NCBI RefSeq assembly: GCF_002864045.1
Contig: NZ_PJPV01000169.1
Coordinates: forward strand, 1-56,007
Reading direction: 5' to 3'
Length of the DNA: 56,007 nt
Origin: Endozoicomonas acroporae
GTDB taxonomy: Bacteria; Pseudomonadota; Gammaproteobacteria; Pseudomonadales; Endozoicomonadaceae
Position 1 is the stretch's first letter, and each line of letters opens with the position of its first letter. The position numbers were made by a program, and so were the translations under genes. Under the pieces are notes generated by a model. That model did not search any database. It was not told the origin of the DNA and saw only the letters and a list, made by a program, of their open reading frames with translations. Positions 8,061 to 16,598 of the stretch are shown in pieces.

Positions 8061-8777
8061 ATGAGTACCGGTAGAGTCAGTGCCTTGATACTGGGCATTT
8101 CTGTTTTTCTGGGGCTTTCCTGTTTGGGGTATTTGTTGGCGAATGCTGCCATTGAGTTCAAGCAGTATGAGAGAAGTGTCACGGTCAAAGGGTTATCAGA
8201 GAGGGAGTATCAGGCAGACGTCGTGATCTGGCCTATTCAGTTTTCAGCGGCTGATAATGATTTGAAAGCTCTCTATGGCACGATTGAAAACAATATTGAC
8301 AGCATCAGGGAGTTCCTGGAAAAGAGTGGTATCGCGGCTGAAGACATCAGTCTGATGTCGCCTGATATTACCGATAAATCGGCTAATAACTATGGCGGCA
8401 GCAGTCGCCCGGAGTTTCGTTATACTGCCCTGCAAACCATTACTATCTATTCCAGTCATATTGAAGCGGTGCGCTCGGTGATGGGCAATCTGTCGGACCT
8501 TGGCCGGGAGGGTATTGTGTTTACCGGTGGTCATTACGGTTCACAGCCGGAGTACCTGTTTACCCGCCTGAATGATGTTAAGCCGGAAATGATTGAGGGA
8601 GCGACCCGTAAGGCCCGGGAAGTGGCAGAAAAGTTTGCCTCGGATTCACAAAGCGAGCTGGGCAAAATCAAGAGAGCTTCCCAGGGGCAGTTTTCCATCA
8701 GTGATCGTGACCGGAATAACCCTCATATCAAGAAAGTCCGGGTGGTTGCAACGATCGAGTATTATCTCTCCGATTAA
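8061..8777 (+). CDS. SIMPL-domain (DUF541) periplasmic or membrane-anchored protein
   Basis: 238 residues. A single N-terminal hydrophobic segment (about 8-28, ALILGISVFLGLSCLGYLLA) acts as signal anchor, followed by a SIMPL/DUF541 domain: conserved start (RSVTVKGLSEREYQADVVIW), central SSHIEAVRSVM region and C-terminal ATIEYYL strand. The family (BP26/OMP28-like, YggE relatives) is extracytoplasmic and forms oligomers; its biochemical role is poorly defined. It is a stand-alone gene between an effector-like block and prmB, and is typical of gammaproteobacteria. Confidence 0.85.
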   Translation: MSTGRVSALILGISVFLGLSCLGYLLANAAIEFKQYERSVTVKGLSEREYQADVVIWPIQFSAADNDLKALYGTIENNIDSIREFLEKSGIAAEDISLMSPDITDKSANNYGGSSRPEFRYTALQTITIYSSHIEAVRSVMGNLSDLGREGIVFTGGHYGSQPEYLFTRLNDVKPEMIEGATRKAREVAEKFASDSQSELGKIKRASQGQFSISDRDRNNPHIKKVRVVATIEYYLSD

Positions 8778-8914
8778 GGATCACGGCAGGTCATCTGCGT
8801 TAAACAGCCGTTACCCCTGAGCAGGGAATATGCTATTTTATGCCGCCTATATAAGGCAGTAAGGGTTCGGCTCAGCGTGAAAATTCCGGGCGTTGCGAAT
8901 CCGAAGGAGCAAAT

Positions 8915-9862
8915 GTGACAGGTTCCAATGAGTCCTGCGAAGGGCTGGTGTCTATTCGAGACTTTGTACGCTGGGGAGCAACCCGCTTTAATGAGGCGGG
9001 GCTGTTCTTTGGTCATGGCAGTGATAATGCGCTGGATGAGTCCCTGCATCTGGTTTTCCAGGTATTGCAGCTGCCCTGGGATCTTCCCGACCAATATCTT
9101 GACAGTCGTTTAACCCATCGTGAGCGTGAAAAACTGGCCAACCTGATTGAAGAGCGGGCGGTCAGTCGTAAACCCCTGGCCTATCTGGTCAATCAGGCGT
9201 GGTTCTGTGATATGCCATTTTATGTGGATGAGCGGGTGCTGGTTCCCCGTTCTCCCATTGCCGAGCTGATTCTCCAGCAGTTCCAGCCGTGGCTGGGGGA
9301 TGTAGAGATCAGCCGTGTGCTTGATCTGTGCTCGGGTTCCGGGTGTATTGGCATTGGTGCAGCCCATGCTTTTCCTGAATCCCAGGTGGATCTGCTGGAT
9401 ATTTCTGGAGACGCCCTGGACGTGGCCAATATCAATATTGATCGCCACGAACTCTGGGGCAGGGTGCAGGCCATTAAGTCGGATCTGTTTGATTTTCTGG
9501 ATGCTTTGCCAGAGCGTCCCAGGTATCAACTGATTCTGAGTAATCCACCCTATGTGGATGCTGAAGATATGTCCGATATGCCGGAAGAGTTCACCCACGA
9601 ACCCGAGCTGGGTCTGGCCGCCGGAGATGACGGGCTTGATTTCGCCCGTACCATTCTGGCGCAGGCAGCTGATTACCTGGATGACCAGGGGCTGCTGGTG
9701 CTGGAAGTTGGCAACAGTCAGTGGGCTTTACAGGATGAGTATCCGGAAGTACCGTTTGTCTGGCCTGATTTCGAAAAAGGCGGTCATGGTGTTCTGGTGC
9801 TGTCTGCTGAAGATTGCAGAAAATATCAGTCTTTGTTCAAGAATCGGTTAAAAGCCCTGTAA
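8915..9862 (+). CDS. prmB: Ribosomal protein L3 glutamine N5-methyltransferase PrmB
   Basis: 315 residues. Start GTG at 8915, chosen because AAGGAG at 8904-8909 is well spaced. It has an N-terminal helical substrate-binding domain, a SAM-binding motif LDLCSGSGCIGI (about 134-145) and the diagnostic glutamine-methyltransferase motif NPPY (about 210), followed by VDAEDMSDMPEEFTHEPELG, which is the PrmB rather than the PrmC form. It methylates the side-chain amide of a glutamine in L3 during ribosome assembly. The prmB-aroC order is common in gammaproteobacteria and supports the call. Confidence 0.95.
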   Translation: MTGSNESCEGLVSIRDFVRWGATRFNEAGLFFGHGSDNALDESLHLVFQVLQLPWDLPDQYLDSRLTHREREKLANLIEERAVSRKPLAYLVNQAWFCDMPFYVDERVLVPRSPIAELILQQFQPWLGDVEISRVLDLCSGSGCIGIGAAHAFPESQVDLLDISGDALDVANINIDRHELWGRVQAIKSDLFDFLDALPERPRYQLILSNPPYVDAEDMSDMPEEFTHEPELGLAAGDDGLDFARTILAQAADYLDDQGLLVLEVGNSQWALQDEYPEVPFVWPDFEKGGHGVLVLSAEDCRKYQSLFKNRLKAL

Positions 9863-9873
9863 GGGGCTTTTAA
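9848..9873 (+). terminator. Terminator-like hairpin at the end of prmB
   Basis: Stem TTAAAAGCCC (9848-9857) and GGGCTTTTAA (9864-9873) around a short loop that includes the prmB stop codon, followed by a weak T-rich stretch (TCATTTT). It may only partly stop transcription into aroC, 45 bp further on. Confidence 0.55.
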
Positions 9874-9917
9874 TCATTTTGGGAATTTTCTGAAAATAAC
9901 AATGAGATCGCTCAAGT

Positions 9918-11000
9918 ATGGCAGGAAATAGTATAGGACAGCTGTTCAAGGTAACTACCTTTGGTGAATCCCACGGCCTGGCACTGGGCTGTATTGTTGA
10001 CGGTTGCCCCCCGGGGTTGCCCTTAACAGAAGCGGATCTTCAGGTTGACCTGGATCGTCGTAAGCCCGGTACCTCCAAATTCACCACCCAGCGTCGTGAG
10101 CCGGATCAGGTCAGAATCCTCTCCGGCGTTTTTGCAGGGGTGACCACCGGTACCCCCATCGGCCTGTTAATTGAAAACCAGGACCAGCGCTCCAGGGATT
10201 ACTCCAATATCAAGGATCTGTTCAGACCCGGTCATGCGGATTACACCTATGCCCATAAATACGGTGTCCGGGATTATCGCGGTGGTGGCCGTTCATCCGC
10301 CAGGGAAACGGCCATGCGAGTGGCGGCTGGCGCTATTGCCCGCAAGTTCCTGCAGTCCAGGGGGATTGAAGTGCTTGGCTGGCTGTCTCGGATCGGCGAT
10401 ATTCAGGTCGAGAAGCTGGACTGGGATGAAGTGAGAAACAACCCGTTCTTCTCGCCAGATGCGGACAAAGTCCCGGAAATGGAAGCGTTGATTACCAGCC
10501 TTCGTGCCGAAGGTAACTCCGTGGGCGCTCGTGTTTCCGTGATGGCGACCGGTGTTCCGCCAGGGCTAGGTGAACCGGTTTTTGACCGCCTTGATGCGGA
10601 TCTGGCCCATTCACTGATGAGCATCAATGCGGTCAAAGGCGTTGAAATAGGTGACGGGTTTGCCAGTGTCAGCCAGAAAGGTACAGAGCACCGGGATGAG
10701 ATTACCCCGGATGGCTTCCTTTCCAACCATGCGGGTGGCACCCTGGGTGGTATCAGTACCGGGCAGGACGTGGTTGCTCATATTGCCCTGAAGCCAACAT
10801 CCAGTATTACCACCTCAGGAAAGTCGATTAATAGTCAGGGCGAGCCGGTGGAGGTCGTCACCAAGGGGCGCCATGATCCCTGCGTGGGTATTCGCGCAGT
10901 ACCCATTGCTGAAGCGATGATGGCGATTACCCTGATGGACCATTTTCTGCGGCACCGGGCACAGAATGCCGATGTGGTCAGTCCGATACCGGTTGTGTAA
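9918..11000 (+). CDS. aroC: Chorismate synthase AroC
   Basis: 360 residues, the full family length. It has the N-terminal signature GNSIGQLFKVTTFGESHG, the FMN/substrate-binding RPGHADYTYAHKYG and the RGGGRSSARETAMRVAAGA segment, and the C-terminal GRHDPCVGIRAVPIAEAM. It converts 5-enolpyruvylshikimate 3-phosphate to chorismate, the last shared step of aromatic biosynthesis, in the cytosol, needing reduced FMN. It lies 55 bp downstream of prmB on the same strand. Nothing unusual is seen. Confidence 0.98.
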   Translation: MAGNSIGQLFKVTTFGESHGLALGCIVDGCPPGLPLTEADLQVDLDRRKPGTSKFTTQRREPDQVRILSGVFAGVTTGTPIGLLIENQDQRSRDYSNIKDLFRPGHADYTYAHKYGVRDYRGGGRSSARETAMRVAAGAIARKFLQSRGIEVLGWLSRIGDIQVEKLDWDEVRNNPFFSPDADKVPEMEALITSLRAEGNSVGARVSVMATGVPPGLGEPVFDRLDADLAHSLMSINAVKGVEIGDGFASVSQKGTEHRDEITPDGFLSNHAGGTLGGISTGQDVVAHIALKPTSSITTSGKSINSQGEPVEVVTKGRHDPCVGIRAVPIAEAMMAITLMDHFLRHRAQNADVVSPIPVV

Positions 11001-11004
11001 AGCA

Positions 11005-11040
11005 CAAAAAAGGCCAGTAACCGAATTGGGCACTGGCCTG
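11005..11040 (-). terminator. Intrinsic terminator for the minus-strand gene at 11077
   Basis: Stem AGGCCAGT (11011-11018) and ACTGGCCT (11032-11039). Read on the minus strand it is followed by TTTTTT (complement of 11005-11010), so it stops transcripts of the 11077-12381 gene. On the plus strand, behind aroC, it lacks a T tract. Confidence 0.8.
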
Positions 11041-11076
11041 AATGTTCATGCTGAGTCTCTACACAGGACTTTCAGG

Positions 11077-12381
11077 TCATGAGCGAGCCAATCTGATAGC
11101 TCTCTCAAGCTTAATAAATTTCAATACTTCTTTGAAAGCACTCTGGCTCTGGTTTGCTTGCCACTGTTTTAGAGTTTTTTCGACCGTTTCCAAACCATCA
11201 ACATCACCACGATCAAAGATTGCTTTGATATCATCCTGCCATTGCTTACCCTCTAAATAACCATGAGTGTTGAATTTTTCTAACAGTTTGCTGGCCCCAC
11301 TTTCCATATCCACGGGCATGACAGATGGTGCTGTGGTTTCTGTGGCTTGTTTTGGTTTGATCAAGTTTTGTGTAACTTGTCGGTTCGTGTCACGAGCTTT
11401 CTTGATTTCTTCCATACGAACTTTGTAAGCCTTTTTTGCATTGGTAATATTTTTCTCTTTTAGTTTCTTTAACCGACTCTTGTTCGCCTTGTACCGATCC
11501 AGGCTGGAATTAACATGAACCGCTTTCTGGCCCCCTTTTTCAATATTCTGGTGATAATCCTTCTTAAGTTCTGCAATTCCTTTTTTATAATCTGCTTCTT
11601 GCTTCGCTATGTTATCTTTCATTACCTCTTCGGCTTTTGCCATTTCCTGTTTGTATTCTTGACTCGTTGCCCTGCCCAGGTCCCAGCATATCTTACCGTA
11701 GGCAAATAAAATCTGTCCTTCCAGCTTGCGAAGAGCCTCTTTTGCTTCAGTCAACTTGTTCTTATTATCACAGTGCTTGTTAAAACAATCCTGTGTTTCG
11801 GAATTCTGGAATTGATCTTTAATATTCTTGACTTGTGATTTTATCTGGCCTTTACTACTTGAGTTGATTTTTATGTTCTCGGAACCGCTACTGGTTGGAA
11901 TTTTTAGATTTTTTACTTTCTTGAGGTCTTTGCCACTGAAATTATCTTTATTAAATAATTTCAAAGCATCTGAAAATGTACTTTCAAACTCTTTGACCTT
12001 ATTCTCGAGCACCTCAACTTCTTCCTTTCTTGTTTGTAGTTTAGAAGCCAGTTCATCGTATGCCTTTACAGAATTTATCGAGTCTGATTTTCCATTTTGT
12101 CCTTGTAATTTACTGACTCTCTCCTGCTGAAAATAACCGGCCCTTCTCCAATTAATTTTTCGGATTTTTCGGCTAAATAACTTTGCAATTATTTTCTTTG
12201 GCTTAGATAGAGAATCAGTATCATTAGCCCTGCCCAGACCTGGTTCTTTCTTCCCTTTAAAGGTTGTCACTAACTTACCTAGAAAGGATTTTTTAACGGG
12301 AGCGGCACCGTTGAGAGAAGCATCGGATGGCGGTACTTGAACATTTTGTAACGACGAACCACCAACTCTTGAACTATCCAT
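11077..12381 (-). CDS. Hypothetical lysine-rich coiled-coil protein, effector candidate
   Basis: 434 residues, very basic (many Lys) and unrecognised. Residues 1-90 are polar with clusters such as KKIIAKLFSRKIRKINWRR. Residues 95-345 are mostly coiled coil with heptad-like patterns (LASKLQTRKEEVEVLENKVKEFE, KEALRKLEGQ). A short helical C-terminal domain (about 365-434) ends in ALKFIKLERAIRLARS-like helices. No signal peptide or membrane segment. A GGAG site lies 8 bases before the ATG at 12381. Composition and architecture resemble the other putative host-directed proteins here. It could also be a cytoskeleton-like or nucleoid protein. Confidence 0.65.
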   Translation of the reverse strand: MDSSRVGGSSLQNVQVPPSDASLNGAAPVKKSFLGKLVTTFKGKKEPGLGRANDTDSLSKPKKIIAKLFSRKIRKINWRRAGYFQQERVSKLQGQNGKSDSINSVKAYDELASKLQTRKEEVEVLENKVKEFESTFSDALKLFNKDNFSGKDLKKVKNLKIPTSSGSENIKINSSSKGQIKSQVKNIKDQFQNSETQDCFNKHCDNKNKLTEAKEALRKLEGQILFAYGKICWDLGRATSQEYKQEMAKAEEVMKDNIAKQEADYKKGIAELKKDYHQNIEKGGQKAVHVNSSLDRYKANKSRLKKLKEKNITNAKKAYKVRMEEIKKARDTNRQVTQNLIKPKQATETTAPSVMPVDMESGASKLLEKFNTHGYLEGKQWQDDIKAIFDRGDVDGLETVEKTLKQWQANQSQSAFKEVLKFIKLERAIRLARS

Positions 12382-12755
12382 AGTATTTCTCCAGCATTCC
12401 TTTGGATTTGATAAGTGCTAATTGTAGTCAATAAAACTAACACTTTGTGATTTGATGCCGGTATAGGCCAGAAATGATCAATATAATGACACAATCAATG
12501 GTTTTGATTATGAAAACACAAAAGGGTCAACCAATACGTCAAAGAGAGAATGTAAGAATCTGCACGGCGATAAGATGCCGCATGGTTCATTTTATTCGTT
12601 TAATCCAGGCATGCTGCTTACCTGCTTAATTGTATAAAAAATTAAAAGGGAACTTTTACGTCATTGAATGGACAAACACAATATTGGTTGGTCGATTGTC
12701 CAGTATTTTACGTACCATCGTTCGAATTTATCTAATATAACCTGAGTTAAAAGTT
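12382..12755. other. Divergent AT-rich promoter region
   Basis: 374 bp between the divergent coiled-coil and RING/ankyrin genes. It contains an inverted repeat TGGACAA / TTGTCCA (about 12669-12703) some 55-85 bp upstream of the ankyrin start, which could be an operator or a small hairpin. I see no gene or mobile element. Confidence 0.4.
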
Positions 12756-14378
12756 ATGCATGGCTTACAATCAAACGACTCTTGGCGGGGCGTAAGGATA
12801 CCCGCCGATTCGGTAGTCTCTGAGGCGGATAATCCGATAATTGAAAAGTGCAATTTCTGTTCTGGCAATCTGGGTAATCAGCGTACTGTTGTAATGTTTC
12901 CCTGTACCCATAGCTACCATAAGTTGTGCATTGGTGAATGTCCGCAAGTCCCAAAGAATACAACTTGTCCGGGATGCAATCCGGGATGCAATCATAGCGT
13001 TACCCATTGTTTATCACCTGATGAGACGCCGCTCCTCGTGGCAGCTGCAAAAGGTCGGCCTGATGCTATCAGTGGCCTGCTTGCCCTCGGGGTAAATGTC
13101 AATGACAGCACCGAAGATGGGCTAACTCCCCTCCATTGCGCTGCCATCAAAGGTGATGTAGCGACTTTAGAGCAACTTGTCCGCCATGGTGGTAACGTCA
13201 ACGCCCTCACAAGAGGTATGACTCCCCTCCATTTTGCGGCGCAATTCGGGCATCGCGATACCATCTGGTTCTTGCTTGAAAATGGTGCAAATATCAATTA
13301 CCAGGCAAATGTGAGGGAAACGCTCAGTGACATCGAACACAGGCAGGCTTACAACCGTTTTGCGGCTGTGATGGAAAAGTGGCAGGGTGCCCCTTGGGGA
13401 CCTATGAAATGCGATGGAAACGAACCGCAAATAAAAAACTACGGAAAAACTCCCCTGCACTGTGCCATTGAAGCCGGGCAGGAACAGGCTGTTAACGATC
13501 TGGCCGTTGCCGGTGCCGACATCAAAGTACTCATTGGTGAAGGCAAGACACTGCTCAGCTGGGCAAAAAGTGAAGGGAAACTGACAAAATCCATAATCAG
13601 TTCTTTAGCCAGTGCAACTTGTGATACTGAGGCCCCCTGCGAAGGGGCACGTGCAGAGCTGCTTAGTGCATTGACTGAAATCAATGACTGGGCTTTATTC
13701 GACAAATTGTCGGCCAATACCAGGGGGGTTGCTCTTCATAAACTTCAATGCCTGGGGTCCAGTCAGCTGGCCTTTTTCCGGTCGGTTGAATGCGGTCAGA
13801 CAGATATTATCAAAGCCATGATTACCAGAGGCGCTGACGTTAACGGCCTTAACGATCGTGGTATGACTCCACTTTACCGCGCAGTCGGCGAAGGCCAGCC
13901 TGAAAGTGTTGCAACGCTGGTTGCAGAAAATGCTAATGTCAATGCCACTACGGGAGACTATAGGTGGACCGCCCTCCATCTTGCGGCTAAAAAAGGTGAG
14001 GCATCCATTGTTCAGCTCTTGATTGACGGAAACGCTAATGTCGATGCCTGTGTCTCAGACGGGGAGATCCCGTTCCCCCCCGATAAAGCGTTTGACAGAT
14101 ATAAAACAAATTCAACAAACGGGGGTACCCCTCTTCACATTGCCGTTGAAAATTGTCAGCCAGAGATTGTTGAACGCCTGATTGCTGCAAACGCTGATGT
14201 CAATGCCCTCAATACTGCAGTACATACCCCTCTTAAAGTTGCACAAGTGCTTTGCGACAGGGCAATTTATCGTGTGGATCACCTGAATGACTTTGCCGCT
14301 ATCGATAAGGTTGAATCTTACCAAGCTATCATTCAACTCCTGCACAGTGTAAACGCAGGTTCTGGTTTTGAATATTGA
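12756..14378 (+). CDS. RING-H2-like zinc finger plus ankyrin-repeat protein
   Basis: 540 residues. The N-terminus holds a complete RING-H2 ligand pattern: C32-x2-C35-x14-C50-x-H52-x2-H55-x2-C58-x12-C71-x2-C74, with the usual hydrophobic residue before C50 and Pro after C71. From about residue 88 to 530 there are nine to ten ankyrin repeats (TPLHCAAIKGDV, MTPLHFAAQFGHRD, WTALHLAAKKGEAS, GTPLHIAVENCQPE and degenerate ones in between). In eukaryotes this combination marks E3 ubiquitin ligases, the ankyrins binding the target and the RING recruiting E2. In a bacterium it suggests a host-directed ubiquitin ligase, pending proof of secretion. The second copy of repeat A begins 8 bp after the stop. 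A second RING-like/ankyrin protein is encoded at 25103-26827. Confidence 0.85.
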   Translation: MHGLQSNDSWRGVRIPADSVVSEADNPIIEKCNFCSGNLGNQRTVVMFPCTHSYHKLCIGECPQVPKNTTCPGCNPGCNHSVTHCLSPDETPLLVAAAKGRPDAISGLLALGVNVNDSTEDGLTPLHCAAIKGDVATLEQLVRHGGNVNALTRGMTPLHFAAQFGHRDTIWFLLENGANINYQANVRETLSDIEHRQAYNRFAAVMEKWQGAPWGPMKCDGNEPQIKNYGKTPLHCAIEAGQEQAVNDLAVAGADIKVLIGEGKTLLSWAKSEGKLTKSIISSLASATCDTEAPCEGARAELLSALTEINDWALFDKLSANTRGVALHKLQCLGSSQLAFFRSVECGQTDIIKAMITRGADVNGLNDRGMTPLYRAVGEGQPESVATLVAENANVNATTGDYRWTALHLAAKKGEASIVQLLIDGNANVDACVSDGEIPFPPDKAFDRYKTNSTNGGTPLHIAVENCQPEIVERLIAANADVNALNTAVHTPLKVAQVLCDRAIYRVDHLNDFAAIDKVESYQAIIQLLHSVNAGSGFEY

Positions 14379-14386
14379 GTTTGTTT

Positions 14387-14549
14387 AAGTAGTTGGCCAA
14401 ATGGAATCGTATATTTCTGGCTAAGTGGGCAGTTACTATGCAAGGCGCAACGTAGGGAGCATAGCCGTAGCTATGTGACCGGAGTTGCAACGCCGCAGAG
14501 TGACTGCCCACTTAGTCAGAAATATATGATTTCATTTGGTTAACTACTT
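14387..14549. repeat. Long inverted repeat family A, copy 2
   Basis: 163-bp imperfect inverted repeat starting AAGTAGTTGGCCAAATGG and ending TAACTACTT, essentially the reverse complement of copy 1 (135-300). The centre carries GCATAGCCGTAGCTATG. It follows the ankyrin gene stop by 8 bp, so its hairpin may also end that transcript, although no T tract is present. Confidence 0.85.
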
Positions 14550-14603
14550 TGTAGTGCTATCACTGTTCCGGGGCAGTGATACAATCACAATGGGGCGGTT
14601 GAT

Positions 14604-14729
14604 TCAGGTTCGCACGATGTGTGAGGGAGTCAGACCGCCGCCAATGGCCAGCAGATAGCCCGGTTGGTCATCGTTTTCAGCAATGGTTCCTGCCGCTGTC
14701 CAGTGTAAGGAAAATCTTTTGCAGCACAT
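14604..14729 (-). pseudogene. Possible remnant reading frame of 41 codons
   Basis: A short frame on the minus strand whose translation (TAAGTIAENDDQPGYLLAIG and GGLTPSHIVRT) reads like real protein rather than chance. It has no ribosome-binding site or full-length domain, and both sides are non-coding. It may be the C-terminal scrap of a lost gene. The remaining 14550-14809 holds a small hairpin (TATCACTG...CAGTGATA at about 14559-14582) and the promoter of the next gene. Confidence 0.3.
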
Positions 14730-14809
14730 AATACGCATAGCCGCTATCTGGATTTAGACATATTATACTGCGCCTATCTTCTTCCTCTTCTCTTGAACAG
14801 GCCATTATC

Positions 14810-16549
14810 GTGCCACATCGAGCCCATCTGTTGTCACTGAAGCTTTGCCATGCCCTGAGTCAGGCCTGCATTGCCGACAAGTACACTGGCAAACGTTTTG
14901 CCAGCGACCTGCTGGCGGGACTAACCGTCGGAATTATTGCCATCCCATTATCCATGGCGCTGGCCATTGCCAGTGGTGTTGCGCCACAGTACGGTCTTTA
15001 TACGGCGATCATCAGCGGATTTATTATCGCCTTGCTGGGCGGGTCCCGTTACAGCATATCCGGCCCCACCGCTGCCTTTGTGGTGCTGTTATTTCCTATT
15101 GCCGAAAAATTCGGTCTTGCTGGCTTGCTGCTGGCAACGGTTATGTCAGGCATTATTCTGGTGCTGATGGCTCTCATGCGCCTTGGACGTCTGATTCAGT
15201 ATATACCGGAGTCGATCACACTGGGATTTACTGCCGGTATCGGTGTTGTGATTGCCACACTGCAGCTGAAAGATTTCTTTGGTATGACCATCAGTGCCAT
15301 GCCTGAGCACTATTGGGAAAAAGTAACAGTTCTGGTCAATGGATTGGGCAGCACCCATTGGCCAAGCTTGCTGATTGCCATCGTGACACTGGCCGTGATG
15401 TTGTTGTGGCCCCGGTTAAGGTTGCCCATTCCCGCTCATTTACCGGCGGTGATTATTGGCAGTTTACTCGCTCTGATAATGGGCCATTATGGTTTCGATG
15501 TTGAAACGATTGGTAGCCGATTCCAGTATCTGCTACCTGATGGCTCCATGGGTATGGGGATTCCTCCGGTCCTTCCCGAGTTTGCCTGGCCATGGATGCA
15601 GGCGGGTGTCGATGGTCAGCCATCCGGTATCAGCTGGTCACTGGTTCAGGCCCTGCTTCCTTCCGCTTTTGCCATTGCCATGCTCGGGGCTATCGAATCG
15701 CTGTTGTGTGCCGTCGTGCTGGATGGCATGACGGGTAAACGACACAGTGCAAACAGTGAGCTGTTAGGGCAGGGCATTGGTAACATGGTTGCGCCATTCT
15801 TTGGCGGGATTCCTGCCACTGCCGCCATTGCCCGTTCAGCTGCGAATGTCAAGGCCGGGGCACAGAGCCCGGTAGCAGGGATGGTTCATGCCCTGGTTGT
15901 GCTGCTGGCGCTGGTAGCACTGACCGGTATTCTTGCCTGTATTCCCATGTCTGCGATGGCTGCTTTGCTGCTGGTGGTTGCCTGGAACATGAGCGAAGCG
16001 CCTAAAGCGGTGCACCTGTTGAAAACGGCTCCGCGCAGTGATGTGCTGGTTTTTCTGGTCTGCTTTTTCCTGACGGTTGTCTTTGATATGGTCATTGCCA
16101 TCAGCGTTGGTGTGGTACTGGCCGCATTGCTGTTTATGAAAGAAGTCGCTGAGATGATCCAGGTCAGGGATATCACCAGGGACAAACGCTATGTGGACAC
16201 GCCAGTAGCGCCAACGACGGCCGTCCTGCGCATCGAGGGACCGCTGTTTTTTGCCGCTGCTGATCATGTTTTTGGAGAGATCAGTCGTTTAAGCCAGGAT
16301 AAACATGCGATTATTTTACAGATGGAAAATGTCTATCTGCTGGATGCGGGCGGTCTCTCGGCCCTCACGCGATTGATTGAACAGTGCAGGAAGCACCATA
16401 CCCGGCTATTGATCAGTGAATTACAGTTCCAGCCATTAAAAAACCTGGCCCGGGCCGGCGTTGAGCCTGTAGAAGGCGTGGTGAAATTTTATCCTTCATT
16501 GAATGATGCGTTGTTGGACGTGTGTCGGCCGGTAAAAAAAAAGCGTTAA
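14810..16549 (+). CDS. dauA: SulP-family anion/C4-dicarboxylate transporter DauA
   Basis: 579 residues, about the length of E. coli DauA. It has SulP hallmarks: DLLAGLTVGIIAIPLSMALA, GLYTAIISG, SGPTAAFVVLL, AIESLLCAVVLDGMTGKRH and FFGGIPATAAIARSAANV, 10-12 membrane segments, then a cytosolic STAS domain (about 465-570, LLDAGGLSALTRLI). Similarity to DauA from memory is strong throughout, favouring succinate/fumarate/aspartate uptake in the inner membrane over sulfate. The start is a GTG at 14810 without a clear ribosome-binding site, so the exact N-terminus is uncertain. It converges on the acyl-CoA ligase gene through a shared terminator. Confidence 0.9.
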   Translation: MPHRAHLLSLKLCHALSQACIADKYTGKRFASDLLAGLTVGIIAIPLSMALAIASGVAPQYGLYTAIISGFIIALLGGSRYSISGPTAAFVVLLFPIAEKFGLAGLLLATVMSGIILVLMALMRLGRLIQYIPESITLGFTAGIGVVIATLQLKDFFGMTISAMPEHYWEKVTVLVNGLGSTHWPSLLIAIVTLAVMLLWPRLRLPIPAHLPAVIIGSLLALIMGHYGFDVETIGSRFQYLLPDGSMGMGIPPVLPEFAWPWMQAGVDGQPSGISWSLVQALLPSAFAIAMLGAIESLLCAVVLDGMTGKRHSANSELLGQGIGNMVAPFFGGIPATAAIARSAANVKAGAQSPVAGMVHALVVLLALVALTGILACIPMSAMAALLLVVAWNMSEAPKAVHLLKTAPRSDVLVFLVCFFLTVVFDMVIAISVGVVLAALLFMKEVAEMIQVRDITRDKRYVDTPVAPTTAVLRIEGPLFFAAADHVFGEISRLSQDKHAIILQMENVYLLDAGGLSALTRLIEQCRKHHTRLLISELQFQPLKNLARAGVEPVEGVVKFYPSLNDALLDVCRPVKKKR

Positions 16550-16577
16550 AAAAAGGCATCCGTCTGGATGCCTTTTC
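16545..16577 (+). terminator. Bidirectional intrinsic terminator between dauA and the acyl-CoA ligase
   Basis: Perfect 11-bp stem AAAAGGCATCC (16551-16561) and GGATGCCTTTT (16566-16576) with a GTCT loop. T residues follow on the plus strand and a run of seven A precedes it, giving a T tract on the minus strand, so it can serve both convergent genes. Confidence 0.85.
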
Positions 16578-16598
16578 TGTGATGTTTTCAATCAGTCA

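Noticed and set aside
7766..8074. 102-codon plus-strand frame before the SIMPL gene
   Set aside because: Overlaps the SIMPL start, lacks a ribosome-binding site and shows no domain.
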